DNA of 7,206 nucleotides from Candidatus Aminicenantota bacterium (GTDB lineage Bacteria > Acidobacteriota > Aminicenantia > UBA2199). Under the pieces are notes generated by a model, which saw nothing but the letters and a program-made list of their open reading frames with translations, made no database searches and was not told the origin of the DNA. The position numbers were made by a program, and so were the translations under genes. Location of the stretch: the NCBI GenBank assembly GCA_030639705.1, contig DAOWKX010000209.1, forward strand, positions 1 to 7,206. Direction: 5' to 3'. Positions 1 through 6,611 of the stretch are shown one piece after another; the stretch's first letter is position 1; the number at the start of each line of letters is the position of its first letter.

Positions 1-2
1 CC

Positions 3-1283
3 AAAGCCAGAAAATCAAACCAGACCATCATCTTTGAAATGGGACATCATTCGATTGCTGAACATGCGGTTTTCAATCTTGATATCATCGGGATTTCAAG
101 GCTGGCATTAGAAGAAATCGAAAGCTGCCGGCTGGCTTCATATACAGAAAAATCGCAGCGGTACGTGACCCTGAAGGGCGATTTTTTTATTCCAAAAGAA
201 ATAACCGACCCGGAGTCGATCCGTGATTTCAAACACCTTATAGGCATTCAAAATCAATTCTATGGCAAAACTTTTTCTATTTTAAAAGATTACCTTTTCC
301 AAAAACACCCGGATCTAAAAAAGCAAAAACGACTGTTAGAGGGATGGGCAAAAGAAGATGCCAGATACATCCTGTCATTAGCAACCGAGGGACAGTTGGG
401 TATGACCATCAACGCGCGTAATGTCGAACATCTTTTGCGGCGCCTGACCCTCAGTGAGAATCAAGAAGTACGGGAAATCGGAAAACAAATATTCTCCCTG
501 ATCAAAGCGGTTGCCCCTTCCATCATATTGTTTCCGGACCCATCGGATTTTGATTGTGCATATAAACAGACCTTGAGAGATCATTTCGGGGCGGTTCCAT
601 ACCAAAAAAAAGCTTATTTCAAACCGAAAATCATTCAATATACCCGGGATGGTGATGATATTATTTTAGCCTCTTTTTTGAGTATCTACCACTCCATCGA
701 CTATTCAGGAGCTTTTAAACGCATAAAAAAAATGAGCCCGGGGAGGAAAAAGGAAATTTTTAAAGATCTGTTTGACAAGATGGAATTTTTTGATACCCCT
801 TCCCGTGATTTTGAGCTTCCCTCCGTTACCTTTCAGGCTGTCATCAGTGCCTCCAATTTTGCCCAGTTAAAGAGACATAGAATGGCCACTTTGATTACCG
901 GCGATTATCAGATAGAACTGGGAAACACAATTCCTGATAGTATTCGCCAGAATGGTCTGGACAGTAAATTTCTGGATATCATCGAACAAACAAATCAGGT
1001 TTACCAAAAACTGAAAAAACAATACGGTAAGCCATCCGATTATATCCTGACCAACTCCCACCACAGAATGGTGATTATGAAAATGAATTTAAGAGAGCTC
1101 TACCATTTTGTCCGCTTGAGAGATGATGAACATGCCCAGTGGGATATAAAATGCTTGGCCCAGGCCATAGCGGAAAAGGTGAAAAAAATAATGCCGTTCT
1201 CCAGCCTTTTACTCTGCGGTAAGAGCGACTTCATGGAAAAATATGAAAAAATCTATAAATCAAAACCAAAATACCATAGCTAA
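3..1283 (+). CDS. thyX: Tandem-domain ThyX-type flavin-dependent thymidylate synthase, 5'-truncated by the window
   Basis: ThyX enzymes methylate dUMP to dTMP using methylene-tetrahydrofolate, FAD and NAD(P)H. The frame is open to the left edge and the residues before the first ATG (position 39) fit the family, so the true start lies upstream. Numbering from that ATG, two ThyX-like units are visible. Unit 1 has GHHSIAEH (2-9), GISR (18-21), SYTEKSQRY (34-42) and a C-terminal NARNVEHLLRR stretch (125-135). Unit 2 has RHRM (279-282), then NLRELYHF (350-357) and RLRDDEHAQWDI (359-370). The signature RHR-x7-S is divided: unit 1 reads S-C-R-x7-S and unit 2 reads R-H-R-x7-D. ThyX normally works as a homotetramer with active sites between subunits, so the fusion may build a pseudo-dimer; that is inference. 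Family assignment is firm, thymidylate synthase activity less so. The 3' end overlaps the ankyrin gene by 41 bp. Confidence 0.85.
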   Translation, partial: KARKSNQTIIFEMGHHSIAEHAVFNLDIIGISRLALEEIESCRLASYTEKSQRYVTLKGDFFIPKEITDPESIRDFKHLIGIQNQFYGKTFSILKDYLFQKHPDLKKQKRLLEGWAKEDARYILSLATEGQLGMTINARNVEHLLRRLTLSENQEVREIGKQIFSLIKAVAPSIILFPDPSDFDCAYKQTLRDHFGAVPYQKKAYFKPKIIQYTRDGDDIILASFLSIYHSIDYSGAFKRIKKMSPGRKKEIFKDLFDKMEFFDTPSRDFELPSVTFQAVISASNFAQLKRHRMATLITGDYQIELGNTIPDSIRQNGLDSKFLDIIEQTNQVYQKLKKQYGKPSDYILTNSHHRMVIMKMNLRELYHFVRLRDDEHAQWDIKCLAQAIAEKVKKIMPFSSLLLCGKSDFMEKYEKIYKSKPKYHS

Positions 1284-2379
1284 GCAAGTGAATATAATCT
1301 TAACTATTTCCCTGACATTAATAATATTCTCTGTCGTTATTGAAGCCAATATAACTCCGGATGATCAATTGGATTATCAGTTGTTTTTAGCTGTAAAAGC
1401 GGGAAAAAACGAAAAAGTCGAATCATTGTTGAAAAGAGGGGCGGGTGTCAATTATCAAGATAATGACGGGATCACTCCCCTGTACTGGGCTGCAAAAAAC
1501 GGAAATGATCCCCTGGTTGTCCTTTTATTAAACCATAATGCCAATATCAGGGCAGTCAGTAAAAACGGGAATTCCATTATACATGCTGCCTCATACGTCG
1601 GACTTGCTCATCTGGTTAAAAGATGTCTGGCTGCCGGTATCGATATCAATGTAAAGGATCACTGGTGTGGATGGACACCAATGCATCTGGCTGCCAAAGC
1701 AGGTAAGATTGGAATTCTCAGGTTTTTATTGGAGCATAAAGCCGACATAAATAACAAAGACAATTTCGGATTGACTCCGCTTCATACCTCGGCCATAAAC
1801 GGGAACACCGAAGTGGCATCGCTTCTGCTTGAAAATCAGGCTAAAAAAAATGATCAGGACCAAAAAGGCAGAACACCCCTGCATATTGCCATCAATTGGA
1901 AACAATTGATGTTTATCCAGGTTCTGCTCAATAACGGCGTGGATGTCACCATAAGAGATCAGCATGGTCGGTCTCCTTTACAGTTAGCAGCAGGTCTGGG
2001 GCTGTCAACAATAACCGGACTTCTGCTCGATAGTCAGGCCTCTATCATGGATAAAGACAATACCGGTCGTACCATCCTTCACTCTGCCGCTCAAGGTGGC
2101 CTCAAGGAACTGGCGGAACACTGTCTGGATAAGAAAATACCGATTAACAGCACAGATCAATATGGCTGGACACCTTTACATGCGGCAGTGGAGGCATCCC
2201 AATACAAAATCACCGAATATTTAATCAACAGAGGCGCGGTAATCAACGCCCCCATATGGCAACCGCTTACGAACCAAGCCAACCAATATCCAAAAGGTTC
2301 CACTCCCCTTCAAATAGCACAAATTTTAAAAGATGAAAAAATGGTCACCCTGTTAAAACAATATTTAATAGAAAAATGA
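1243..2379 (+). CDS. Exported ankyrin-repeat protein
   Basis: The 378-residue product begins with a basic/polar stretch and a hydrophobic segment at about 16-33, ending VVIEA|N. This looks like a Sec signal peptide with cleavage after Ala35; an uncleaved N-terminal anchor is also possible. The rest is about ten ankyrin repeats of roughly 33 residues, from about 42 to the C terminus. Clear G-x-TPLH-type signatures occur at 76-80, 143-148, 176-181, 209-214, 242-247 and 308-313. The penultimate repeat carries a longer insertion (about 337-350). Ankyrin stacks bind other proteins; periplasmic ankyrin proteins of bacteria such as AnkB have been linked to oxidative-stress defence, but no partner is shown here. 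The start codon lies inside the end of thyX, with a weak GGA about 5 bp upstream, which suggests translational coupling. The gene ends 25 bp from the convergent synthase gene. Confidence 0.85.
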   Translation: MKKSINQNQNTIAKQVNIILTISLTLIIFSVVIEANITPDDQLDYQLFLAVKAGKNEKVESLLKRGAGVNYQDNDGITPLYWAAKNGNDPLVVLLLNHNANIRAVSKNGNSIIHAASYVGLAHLVKRCLAAGIDINVKDHWCGWTPMHLAAKAGKIGILRFLLEHKADINNKDNFGLTPLHTSAINGNTEVASLLLENQAKKNDQDQKGRTPLHIAINWKQLMFIQVLLNNGVDVTIRDQHGRSPLQLAAGLGLSTITGLLLDSQASIMDKDNTGRTILHSAAQGGLKELAEHCLDKKIPINSTDQYGWTPLHAAVEASQYKITEYLINRGAVINAPIWQPLTNQANQYPKGSTPLQIAQILKDEKMVTLLKQYLIEK

Positions 2380-2404
2380 TGGTTTGATTATTACTCTTTT
2401 TAAA

Positions 2405-3652
2405 TCAATCCCCATAGATATCGATGACATCCTGTTTTGTTTTATTGAGAATATCATATTTTTTCCCGACCTTGATAAAGGCATCCAGGGCCTTTTCCAG
2501 GTGAGACATCTGGTGTGAGGCGGAAATCTGGGTCCTGATCCTGGCCTGGCCCCTGGGCACCACCGGAAAAAAGAATCCAATGGCATAAATTCCCTCATCA
2601 TATAGATCTATGGCAAAATCCTGTGACAGTCTGGCATTAAAGAGCATCACCGGTACAATAGGGGTCTCTCCTTCCTTTATGATAAATCCTGCTTTTGACA
2701 ATCCCCGCCTCCAAAAAGAGGTGTTTTTTCCCAGTTTATCCCTTTTTTCAGTAGTGCTGGAAATAATATCCATTACCTGGTTGGCCGCATATACAATCAC
2801 CGGGGCTATGGTATTGGAGAACAGATAGGGCCTGGCTTTCTGGCGGCACATTTCAACAATTTCCCGCCGTCCCGACACACAGCCTCCGGATGCGCCGCCT
2901 AAGGCTTTTCCCAGGGTGGTGGTAATGATATCAATCTTGCCCATCACATTGAAATGTTCATGGGTTCCCCGTCTGGTTTTCCCGATAAATCCGGTGGCAT
3001 GGGAATCATCCACACAAACCAGGGCATGGTGCTTTTCCGCCAGTTCAACAATTTGATCCAGCTTGGCCAGGTCACCGTCCATGGAAAACGCACCATCGGT
3101 GATAATGACTTTTAGCCGTTTGTCCTGATGCAGCTGCAATTTTTTCTCAAGATGTTTCATATCCGAGTGTTTGAAGGTATCAGTCTGGGCCTTTGCCAGG
3201 CGCATGCCATCCACGATCGATGCGTGCACCAGCCGGTCGGCAATCATCACATCCTCTTCATTCAGTAATGCTTCAAAAACGCCGGCATTGGCATCCATAC
3301 AGGAGGGAAACAAAATGGTATCTTCGGTACCTAAAAATTCCGTCAACTTGTTTTCCAGCTGTTTGTGAATATCCTGGGTGCCGCAGATAAAGCGCACCGA
3401 TGACATGCCGTAACCCCGCTGGTCCAGACCGATATGAGCCGCTTCCACCACTTCCGGATGCGAGGATAATCCCAGGTAATTGTTGGAACACATATTAATC
3501 ACCGGCTTCCGGCTTGACCCGGCCGGAAAAACCACCCCTATTTCCGAATCCTGAGGGGTGTGAATGATACGCTCCTCTTTAAAAATGCCTGCCTGCTGTA
3601 TCAAATCCAGTTCGGTTTTAAAGAGCTGTCGCTCCTGATCCCGGTAGGCCAT
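2405..3652 (-). CDS. PLP-dependent alpha-oxoamine synthase, Kbl-like (2-amino-3-ketobutyrate CoA ligase family)
   Basis: Members of this family condense an amino acid with an acyl thioester and release CO2. They include Kbl (glycine + acetyl-CoA), BioF, HemA and serine palmitoyltransferase. The 415-residue protein follows Kbl closely: GIFKEERII (22-30), NNYLGL (57-62), SSVRFICGTQDIH (84-96), PLP-stacking His143 in LVHASIVDG, VDDSHATGF (214-222), PLP-lysine Lys249 in TTLGKALGGASGG, and PVVPRGQARIRTQ (363-375). It is slightly longer than E. coli Kbl (398) at the C terminus. Translation starts at an ATG preceded by GGGAG, placed within the last codons of the ACP gene 3 bp upstream. That coupling is unusual for a threonine-degrading Kbl, and no threonine dehydrogenase (tdh) gene is visible nearby. 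An acyl-ACP substrate, as in some bacterial sphingolipid or sulfonolipid synthases, is therefore plausible but unproven. Family confidence is high, substrate unknown. Confidence 0.88.
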   Translation of the reverse strand: MAYRDQERQLFKTELDLIQQAGIFKEERIIHTPQDSEIGVVFPAGSSRKPVINMCSNNYLGLSSHPEVVEAAHIGLDQRGYGMSSVRFICGTQDIHKQLENKLTEFLGTEDTILFPSCMDANAGVFEALLNEEDVMIADRLVHASIVDGMRLAKAQTDTFKHSDMKHLEKKLQLHQDKRLKVIITDGAFSMDGDLAKLDQIVELAEKHHALVCVDDSHATGFIGKTRRGTHEHFNVMGKIDIITTTLGKALGGASGGCVSGRREIVEMCRQKARPYLFSNTIAPVIVYAANQVMDIISSTTEKRDKLGKNTSFWRRGLSKAGFIIKEGETPIVPVMLFNARLSQDFAIDLYDEGIYAIGFFFPVVPRGQARIRTQISASHQMSHLEKALDAFIKVGKKYDILNKTKQDVIDIYGD

Positions 3653-3655
3653 CTG

Positions 3656-3913
3656 TTAACTCTCCCGGACTCCGAACTCTTTCAATAAACCGACAATATT
3701 AGTGACCGTATCAAACGTCTCGGCTGAGGCTCTGGCATCCGGTATCTGAATTTTATACTGGGTTTCTAAAAACCGTTTCAGAGATACCATTGAAAATGAG
3801 TCCACGAAACCCCCCGATATTAACGGTGTATCATAACTGATTTCCACATCTTCATCTTCATCCAGGTATTCCTCTTTGATGTATTCCAGAATAACCTCTT
3901 TTAATTCAGCCAT
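3656..3913 (-). CDS. Acyl carrier protein
   Basis: A small acidic protein of 85 residues with the ACP layout: an N-terminal helix, a very acidic stretch (LDEDEDVE, 17-24), the attachment loop GGFVDSFSMVSL (34-45) and a helical C terminus. Ser39 in D-S-F is the predicted 4'-phosphopantetheine site; the usual motif is DSL, so Leu is replaced by Phe. The chosen start is the ATG of MAELKEV, with a strong AGAGGAG six bases upstream. An ATG two codons earlier abuts the ribosome binding site, and the longer frame from a TTG at 3970 runs into the neighbouring repeat, so both are unlikely. The gene is followed after 3 bp by the alpha-oxoamine synthase and probably forms an operon with it. It is therefore likely a specialised ACP feeding that enzyme rather than the fatty-acid-synthesis AcpP. 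Confidence 0.87.
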   Translation of the reverse strand: MAELKEVILEYIKEEYLDEDEDVEISYDTPLISGGFVDSFSMVSLKRFLETQYKIQIPDARASAETFDTVTNIVGLLKEFGVRES

Positions 3914-3928
3914 TTGCATCTCCTCTCT
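3907..3928 (-). promoter_or_regulatory. Ribosome binding site deciding the ACP start
   Basis: On the - strand AGAGAGGAG is followed by ATGCAA and then ATGGCT. Spacing from GGAG is zero to the first ATG and six bases to the second, so the second ATG (A at 3913) is the usable start. This shortens the open frame from 104 to 85 residues. Confidence 0.75.
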
Positions 3929-3950
3929 AAATTTAAACAAAAAACCCTTA

Positions 3951-4125
3951 CCCCCATTTCTCACCAGCAATCTACTGCAATGTCAACTATACGCCTGTTT
4001 ACTGCGTTATACTCAATCGGCTTTCTCAACGTATTTTCAAATACGCCTTCAAAAGCCTCAATCGCATGCCTTGTATCCATAGGCATCTTTGCCATTTCGT
4101 GACAATTCCCGGTGAGAAATGCGGG
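3951..4125. repeat. 175-bp element with 15-bp terminal inverted repeats (MITE/REP-like)
   Basis: The left end CCCCCATTTCTCACC (3951-3965) is the inverse of the right end GGTGAGAAATGCGGG (4111-4125) at 14 of 15 positions. Inside, nested symmetry is visible: a perfect 7-bp stem with 2-base loop at 4030-4045, GGCTTT (4019-4024) pairing with AAAGCC (4052-4057), and ATGCCT (4066-4071) pairing with AGGCAT (4081-4086). A direct repeat CTCAATCG occurs at 4012-4019 and 4057-4064. No clear target duplication flanks the ends. A third copy of the end sequence occurs at the right window edge. The architecture suits a non-autonomous mobile or dispersed palindromic element; that it is mobile is inference. 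Confidence 0.65.
3961..4095 (-). CDS. Small ORF inside the inverted-repeat element (44 aa), hypothetical
   Basis: On the - strand an ATG at 4095 opens a 44-codon frame that fills almost the entire element. It ends NRRIVDIAVDCW with a TGA lying within the terminal repeat (GGTGAGAAATG). The composition (charged, Glu/Arg/Val-rich, no low-complexity run) looks protein-like, but only a weak GGGAA precedes the start. The frame could be a real small protein, the remnant of a longer gene, or chance within a structured repeat. It would be transcribed from the promoter at 4147-4175, ahead of the ACP gene. I do not recognise the family. Confidence 0.35.
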   Translation of the reverse strand: MAKMPMDTRHAIEAFEGVFENTLRKPIEYNAVNRRIVDIAVDCW

Positions 4126-4146
4126 CTAACATTCTAACAGTCCTAT

Positions 4147-4175
4147 TTTATAAAATAATCCCGCCAAAAAGTCAA
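4147..4175 (-). promoter_or_regulatory. Sigma70-type promoter driving the ACP/synthase operon
   Basis: On the - strand TTGACT (4175-4170) and TATAAA (4152-4147) are separated by exactly 17 bases, close to the consensus. Transcription would start near 4140, pass through the inverted-repeat element and its 44-aa ORF, and reach the ACP start about 225 bases downstream. The spacer contains GGCGGG. No operator half-sites were obvious. Confidence 0.65.
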
Positions 4176-4177
4176 GA

Positions 4178-4306
4178 CTAAAAAAAATGATTGGGGACGG
4201 TCGTTGCTTTCTTGACTTCTTCAACCATTTCCTTAACCAAATGGAGGCGGAGGATTGGATTTTTAATGATGGTAGGTAACAGAGACTTTATTTTAGATAT
4301 TGTCAT
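4178..4306 (-). pseudogene. Short ORF, possible C-terminal gene remnant (42 aa)
   Basis: An ATG at 4306 opens a 42-codon frame rich in Lys, Leu and Ile, including LHLVKEMVEEVKKATTVPNH, ending at TAG 4180-4178. Its last codons run through the 17-bp motif at 4186-4202, which encodes the T-V-P-N-H end. No good ribosome binding site is present. The helical, charged stretch resembles the end of a larger protein, so a decayed gene tail is my reading. A real 42-residue peptide is possible. No family recognised. Confidence 0.25.
4186..4202 (+). repeat. 17-bp dispersed motif, copy 1 (AATGATTGGGGACGGTC)
   Basis: It differs from the copy at 7088-7104 at one of 17 positions and has the same orientation. 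It lies 60 bp from the right end of the inverted-repeat element. G-rich motifs with short GGAC/GTCC symmetry of this kind resemble REP-like sequences mobilised by RAYT (IS200-like) transposases; no transposase is in the window. Confidence 0.5.
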
Positions 4307-4379
4307 ATTGCCACACCCTACCCCTTTTTTTATAAAAAATTAATAAATTAACAATCCTAAACCCATTTTGTCTTCACAT

Positions 4380-6347
4380 TCATACTATTTTAAATTCATT
4401 TGAAATACTTTCAATTTGAACTAGATTATTTTTTGATTTTCTCCAATATCCATTGTATTTAACACGATAGGTACCTGGAGTTTGATCTTTAGGAATTCTC
4501 CATTTAGTATCAATTACAGTATCGCGTCCTCTTTTTTTTCGTTGTACTATTGTACAAAAATCTTTATCAGTATAAATGGCATCCCATCCCTTTAAATTTT
4601 TTTTCTCAATTATCATTAGAGATTTTCCTGTACTAAGGTTATTATTTGGATGTCCACCCCAAAAACTTACAATTACTTCTTCTCCTTTATAGTATGATTT
4701 GTTAGCATGTATTTCCACATCACCAAAATCAGCACCAACAGGTTTTTTTTCAATTCTTATCCCAGTTTTTCGTGATTTGAAATATTTACTTAAATCTGGG
4801 GGTTTGGGACCTTCAGGAATTGGGTCATTATTAACCATTGCTTGAGCTAATATTTTATTAACTTTTTGATATGCATCCAATGTCCATGGACCATAAAGAG
4901 TCATACCACCTTCATAATATTGCATATCATATTCCTCTTTGGTTGTAGTATAACTACTATAAGCGCCAGCATACGTAACCACAACAGCGTGTATTACACC
5001 TGCAGCTTTCAAAATATTAAGGACATCATTTCTCAACCTCCTTCCAGCCATTGTAGTTATTTCTCCCGGATGTGCTATTAGTGCCAAATTCCCAAGTTTT
5101 ATGATTTGCAGTGGAACTACAGAAGGAGCAACAGGGATTTTCTCACCTTTAATCTCAAAATAAGATTTCCCCCATGGGAAAAGGATAGGTTTTTCACCCT
5201 GTCCTTCTACATATTCGTCATATCCATTATCCCAAGGAGAGGGCCAAATAATTCCAAAAAGAAGAGTAAAAGCTCCTTGAATTAATCCAACAGGAATTGC
5301 TGCATCTCCAATATCGGATCTTCTTACTCCTTCTCCCCAGAACCCTGGACCTTTGGAATCTTCCATACTGCCCTTACTGACACTCAGCCCCATTGAAACA
5401 GGCCAAGTTCTTTTATTACTATCTATGATAACATTACTCATATCCACATAGGTTTGCTTGAAATCAATACCACCATCAAGTTCTTCGTTTGCATTATCGA
5501 ACAATTCTGCTGCATATTCATACTGCTTTTTTCCGAATTCAATGGTTCTCTTAAAATCATGAATTCCATCCGGTGGTCCATATTTCATATTTGGAGAAAT
5601 ATCACCACAACAGGAATTCCCAAAAGCAGAAATCACACCTTTATTTCTCTCAAAGAGCTCTTCAGCATAACCTTTGTTATCACCTGAAATGAGTTTATTT
5701 TTTTCACCCATATTCGTAGTATGAACAGCAAACCAATTAATTGATCCAATGGGATCACCATTATTGTTAACAAACTTAAGAAGTGTCATCTCTTTGTCAA
5801 TATTTGATCCATATAACTCCCTTTCTTCCTTAGGATTATTATCATATGCTTTTACTGACCGATTACCTCCACAATCTTCAACTTCACCTTTTGCCATCAA
5901 TATTTTCCCAGGTACTCTGTTTTCATGGGCCTTTATTATGGATTGAAAAATTCCTTCAACAATATAATCAAAATTTAAACCTTTAAATCCATTCATTGAA
6001 ATATTATAAGCATGATAATAAGAATAACCTCCAGGGCCACTGTGTGTATGGGTTGCTGAAATCAATACATTTTTTTCCGTATAAACTCCATCATAAGGTG
6101 TATTCTTGAAATGTTTATTGAGTTTCTTTAATACTGCCTGATGCATTGATAGAAAGCATGATAAAATATCTACACAAACTATTGCTAGACTTTTACTACT
6201 TGAAATGTCTTCAATAACAAAAGCCCTACTAAACAATCTCGAATGAATACCCTCTCCAATCTGAGAAACATTGGCCATTCCCATAAAGCCAACATCAACA
6301 ATTGAACCAGTAACATCATGAATACCTACTCCAATTTTAAGATTCAT
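4380..6347 (-). CDS. Neutral ceramidase, apparently without signal peptide
   Basis: Neutral ceramidases hydrolyse the amide bond of ceramide to sphingosine and a fatty acid. The 655-residue protein shows the family motifs in order: IGVGIHDVTG (5-14), zinc-ligand region ATHTHSGPGG (98-107, His100 and His102), NWFAVHTTNM (204-213, His209), SGDNKGYAEELF (221-232), nucleophile motif GDISPN (248-253, Ser251), AHPGEITTMAGRRLR (425-439, Glu429), Tyr466 in AYSSYTTTKEEY, and YEGGMTLYGPWT (478-489). A C-terminal beta domain follows, with FWGGHPNNNL (562-571). Length is normal for the catalytic plus C-terminal domains, but the protein starts directly at the catalytic domain. The ATG has GGGAGG seven bases upstream, and an in-frame TAG about 36 bases upstream with no start codon in between excludes an exported longer form. 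The known Pseudomonas enzyme is secreted, so this one may be cytoplasmic or exported differently. The gene is AT-rich compared with the ACP/synthase pair, suggesting transfer. Confidence 0.93.
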   Translation of the reverse strand: MNLKIGVGIHDVTGSIVDVGFMGMANVSQIGEGIHSRLFSRAFVIEDISSSKSLAIVCVDILSCFLSMHQAVLKKLNKHFKNTPYDGVYTEKNVLISATHTHSGPGGYSYYHAYNISMNGFKGLNFDYIVEGIFQSIIKAHENRVPGKILMAKGEVEDCGGNRSVKAYDNNPKEERELYGSNIDKEMTLLKFVNNNGDPIGSINWFAVHTTNMGEKNKLISGDNKGYAEELFERNKGVISAFGNSCCGDISPNMKYGPPDGIHDFKRTIEFGKKQYEYAAELFDNANEELDGGIDFKQTYVDMSNVIIDSNKRTWPVSMGLSVSKGSMEDSKGPGFWGEGVRRSDIGDAAIPVGLIQGAFTLLFGIIWPSPWDNGYDEYVEGQGEKPILFPWGKSYFEIKGEKIPVAPSVVPLQIIKLGNLALIAHPGEITTMAGRRLRNDVLNILKAAGVIHAVVVTYAGAYSSYTTTKEEYDMQYYEGGMTLYGPWTLDAYQKVNKILAQAMVNNDPIPEGPKPPDLSKYFKSRKTGIRIEKKPVGADFGDVEIHANKSYYKGEEVIVSFWGGHPNNNLSTGKSLMIIEKKNLKGWDAIYTDKDFCTIVQRKKRGRDTVIDTKWRIPKDQTPGTYRVKYNGYWRKSKNNLVQIESISNEFKIV

Positions 6348-6364
6348 ATTTTTCCTCCCAAATA
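6348..6364 (-). promoter_or_regulatory. Strong ribosome binding site of the ceramidase gene
   Basis: On the - strand TTGGGAGGAAAAAT precedes the ATG, placing GGAGG seven bases from the start. Together with the upstream in-frame stop it fixes the N terminus. Confidence 0.7.
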
Positions 6365-6425
6365 AAAAAATTAAACACCACTAGCTAAGATGGCACTAAA
6401 ATATCAAAAAGTGTGACCACGCACA

Positions 6426-6611
6426 TTAAATATGGGTGGGGTTTTCTTTTTTATGTGAATCCGTTTGGGAAATATGATATTGGTTGAATTCCTCTTCATC
6501 CAGTATTTCTTCAAGGGAATAAAGTTTTCCTTTAATGCTTACTTTCTCGTCAATAACTTTCAGTTTTTTTAATTCCGGCTTTTGATACTTCTTTTTTTTC
6601 TTCTCTTTCAT
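6426..6611 (-). CDS. Small charged protein upstream of the ceramidase, unknown function
   Basis: A 61-residue protein beginning with a lysine run, then KYQKPELKKL (8-17), an acidic helix-like stretch SLEEILDEEEFNQYH (32-46) and a polar tail. It has no cysteine, membrane segment or recognised domain. The ATG has GGGGA about nine bases upstream, and the gene ends 78 bp before the ceramidase on the same strand, so co-transcription is likely. The Y-x-K-P-x-L pattern near the N terminus recalls leader regions of some ribosomally made, modified peptides (lasso-type leaders). The glycine usual there is missing and no modification enzyme is in view, so this is only a resemblance. It could also be a small regulator or a spurious frame in AT-rich DNA. 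Confidence 0.5.
   Translation of the reverse strand: MKEKKKKKYQKPELKKLKVIDEKVSIKGKLYSLEEILDEEEFNQYHISQTDSHKKENPTHI

Noticed and set aside
39..41. ATG at 39 as the start of thyX
   Set aside because: The frame is open to the left edge, the preceding residues fit the family, and the conserved GHxSxxEH motif would otherwise be at the very N terminus; ThyX has a further domain part before it.
2405..3652. Naming the synthase serine palmitoyltransferase, BioF or simply kbl
   Set aside because: Motifs such as VRFICGTQD and PVVPRGQARIRTQ are Kbl-like, but the ACP partner makes acetyl-CoA/glycine chemistry doubtful, so no symbol was given.
3914..3970. ACP starting at TTG 3970 (104 residues)
   Set aside because: The extra residues are translated from the inverted-repeat end and the ribosome binding site; an ATG with ideal spacing exists at 3913.
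3876..4102. + strand frames of 62-68 codons over the ACP start and repeat
   Set aside because: They overlap the ACP gene in antisense and cross the palindromic element; no ribosome binding sites or protein-like composition.
3951..4125. CRISPR array, riboswitch or integron attC site
   Set aside because: There are no regularly spaced repeats; the element is bounded by inverted ends, contains an ORF and shows no motif of a known riboswitch or attC core site.
4321..4379. Intrinsic terminator after the ceramidase
   Set aside because: Only AT-only palindromes are present downstream of the stop; no GC-containing stem followed by a T tract was found.
6426..6611. Lasso-peptide precursor
   Set aside because: The leader pattern lacks the usual glycine, no core with a ring-forming acidic residue is evident, and no cyclase or protease genes are present.
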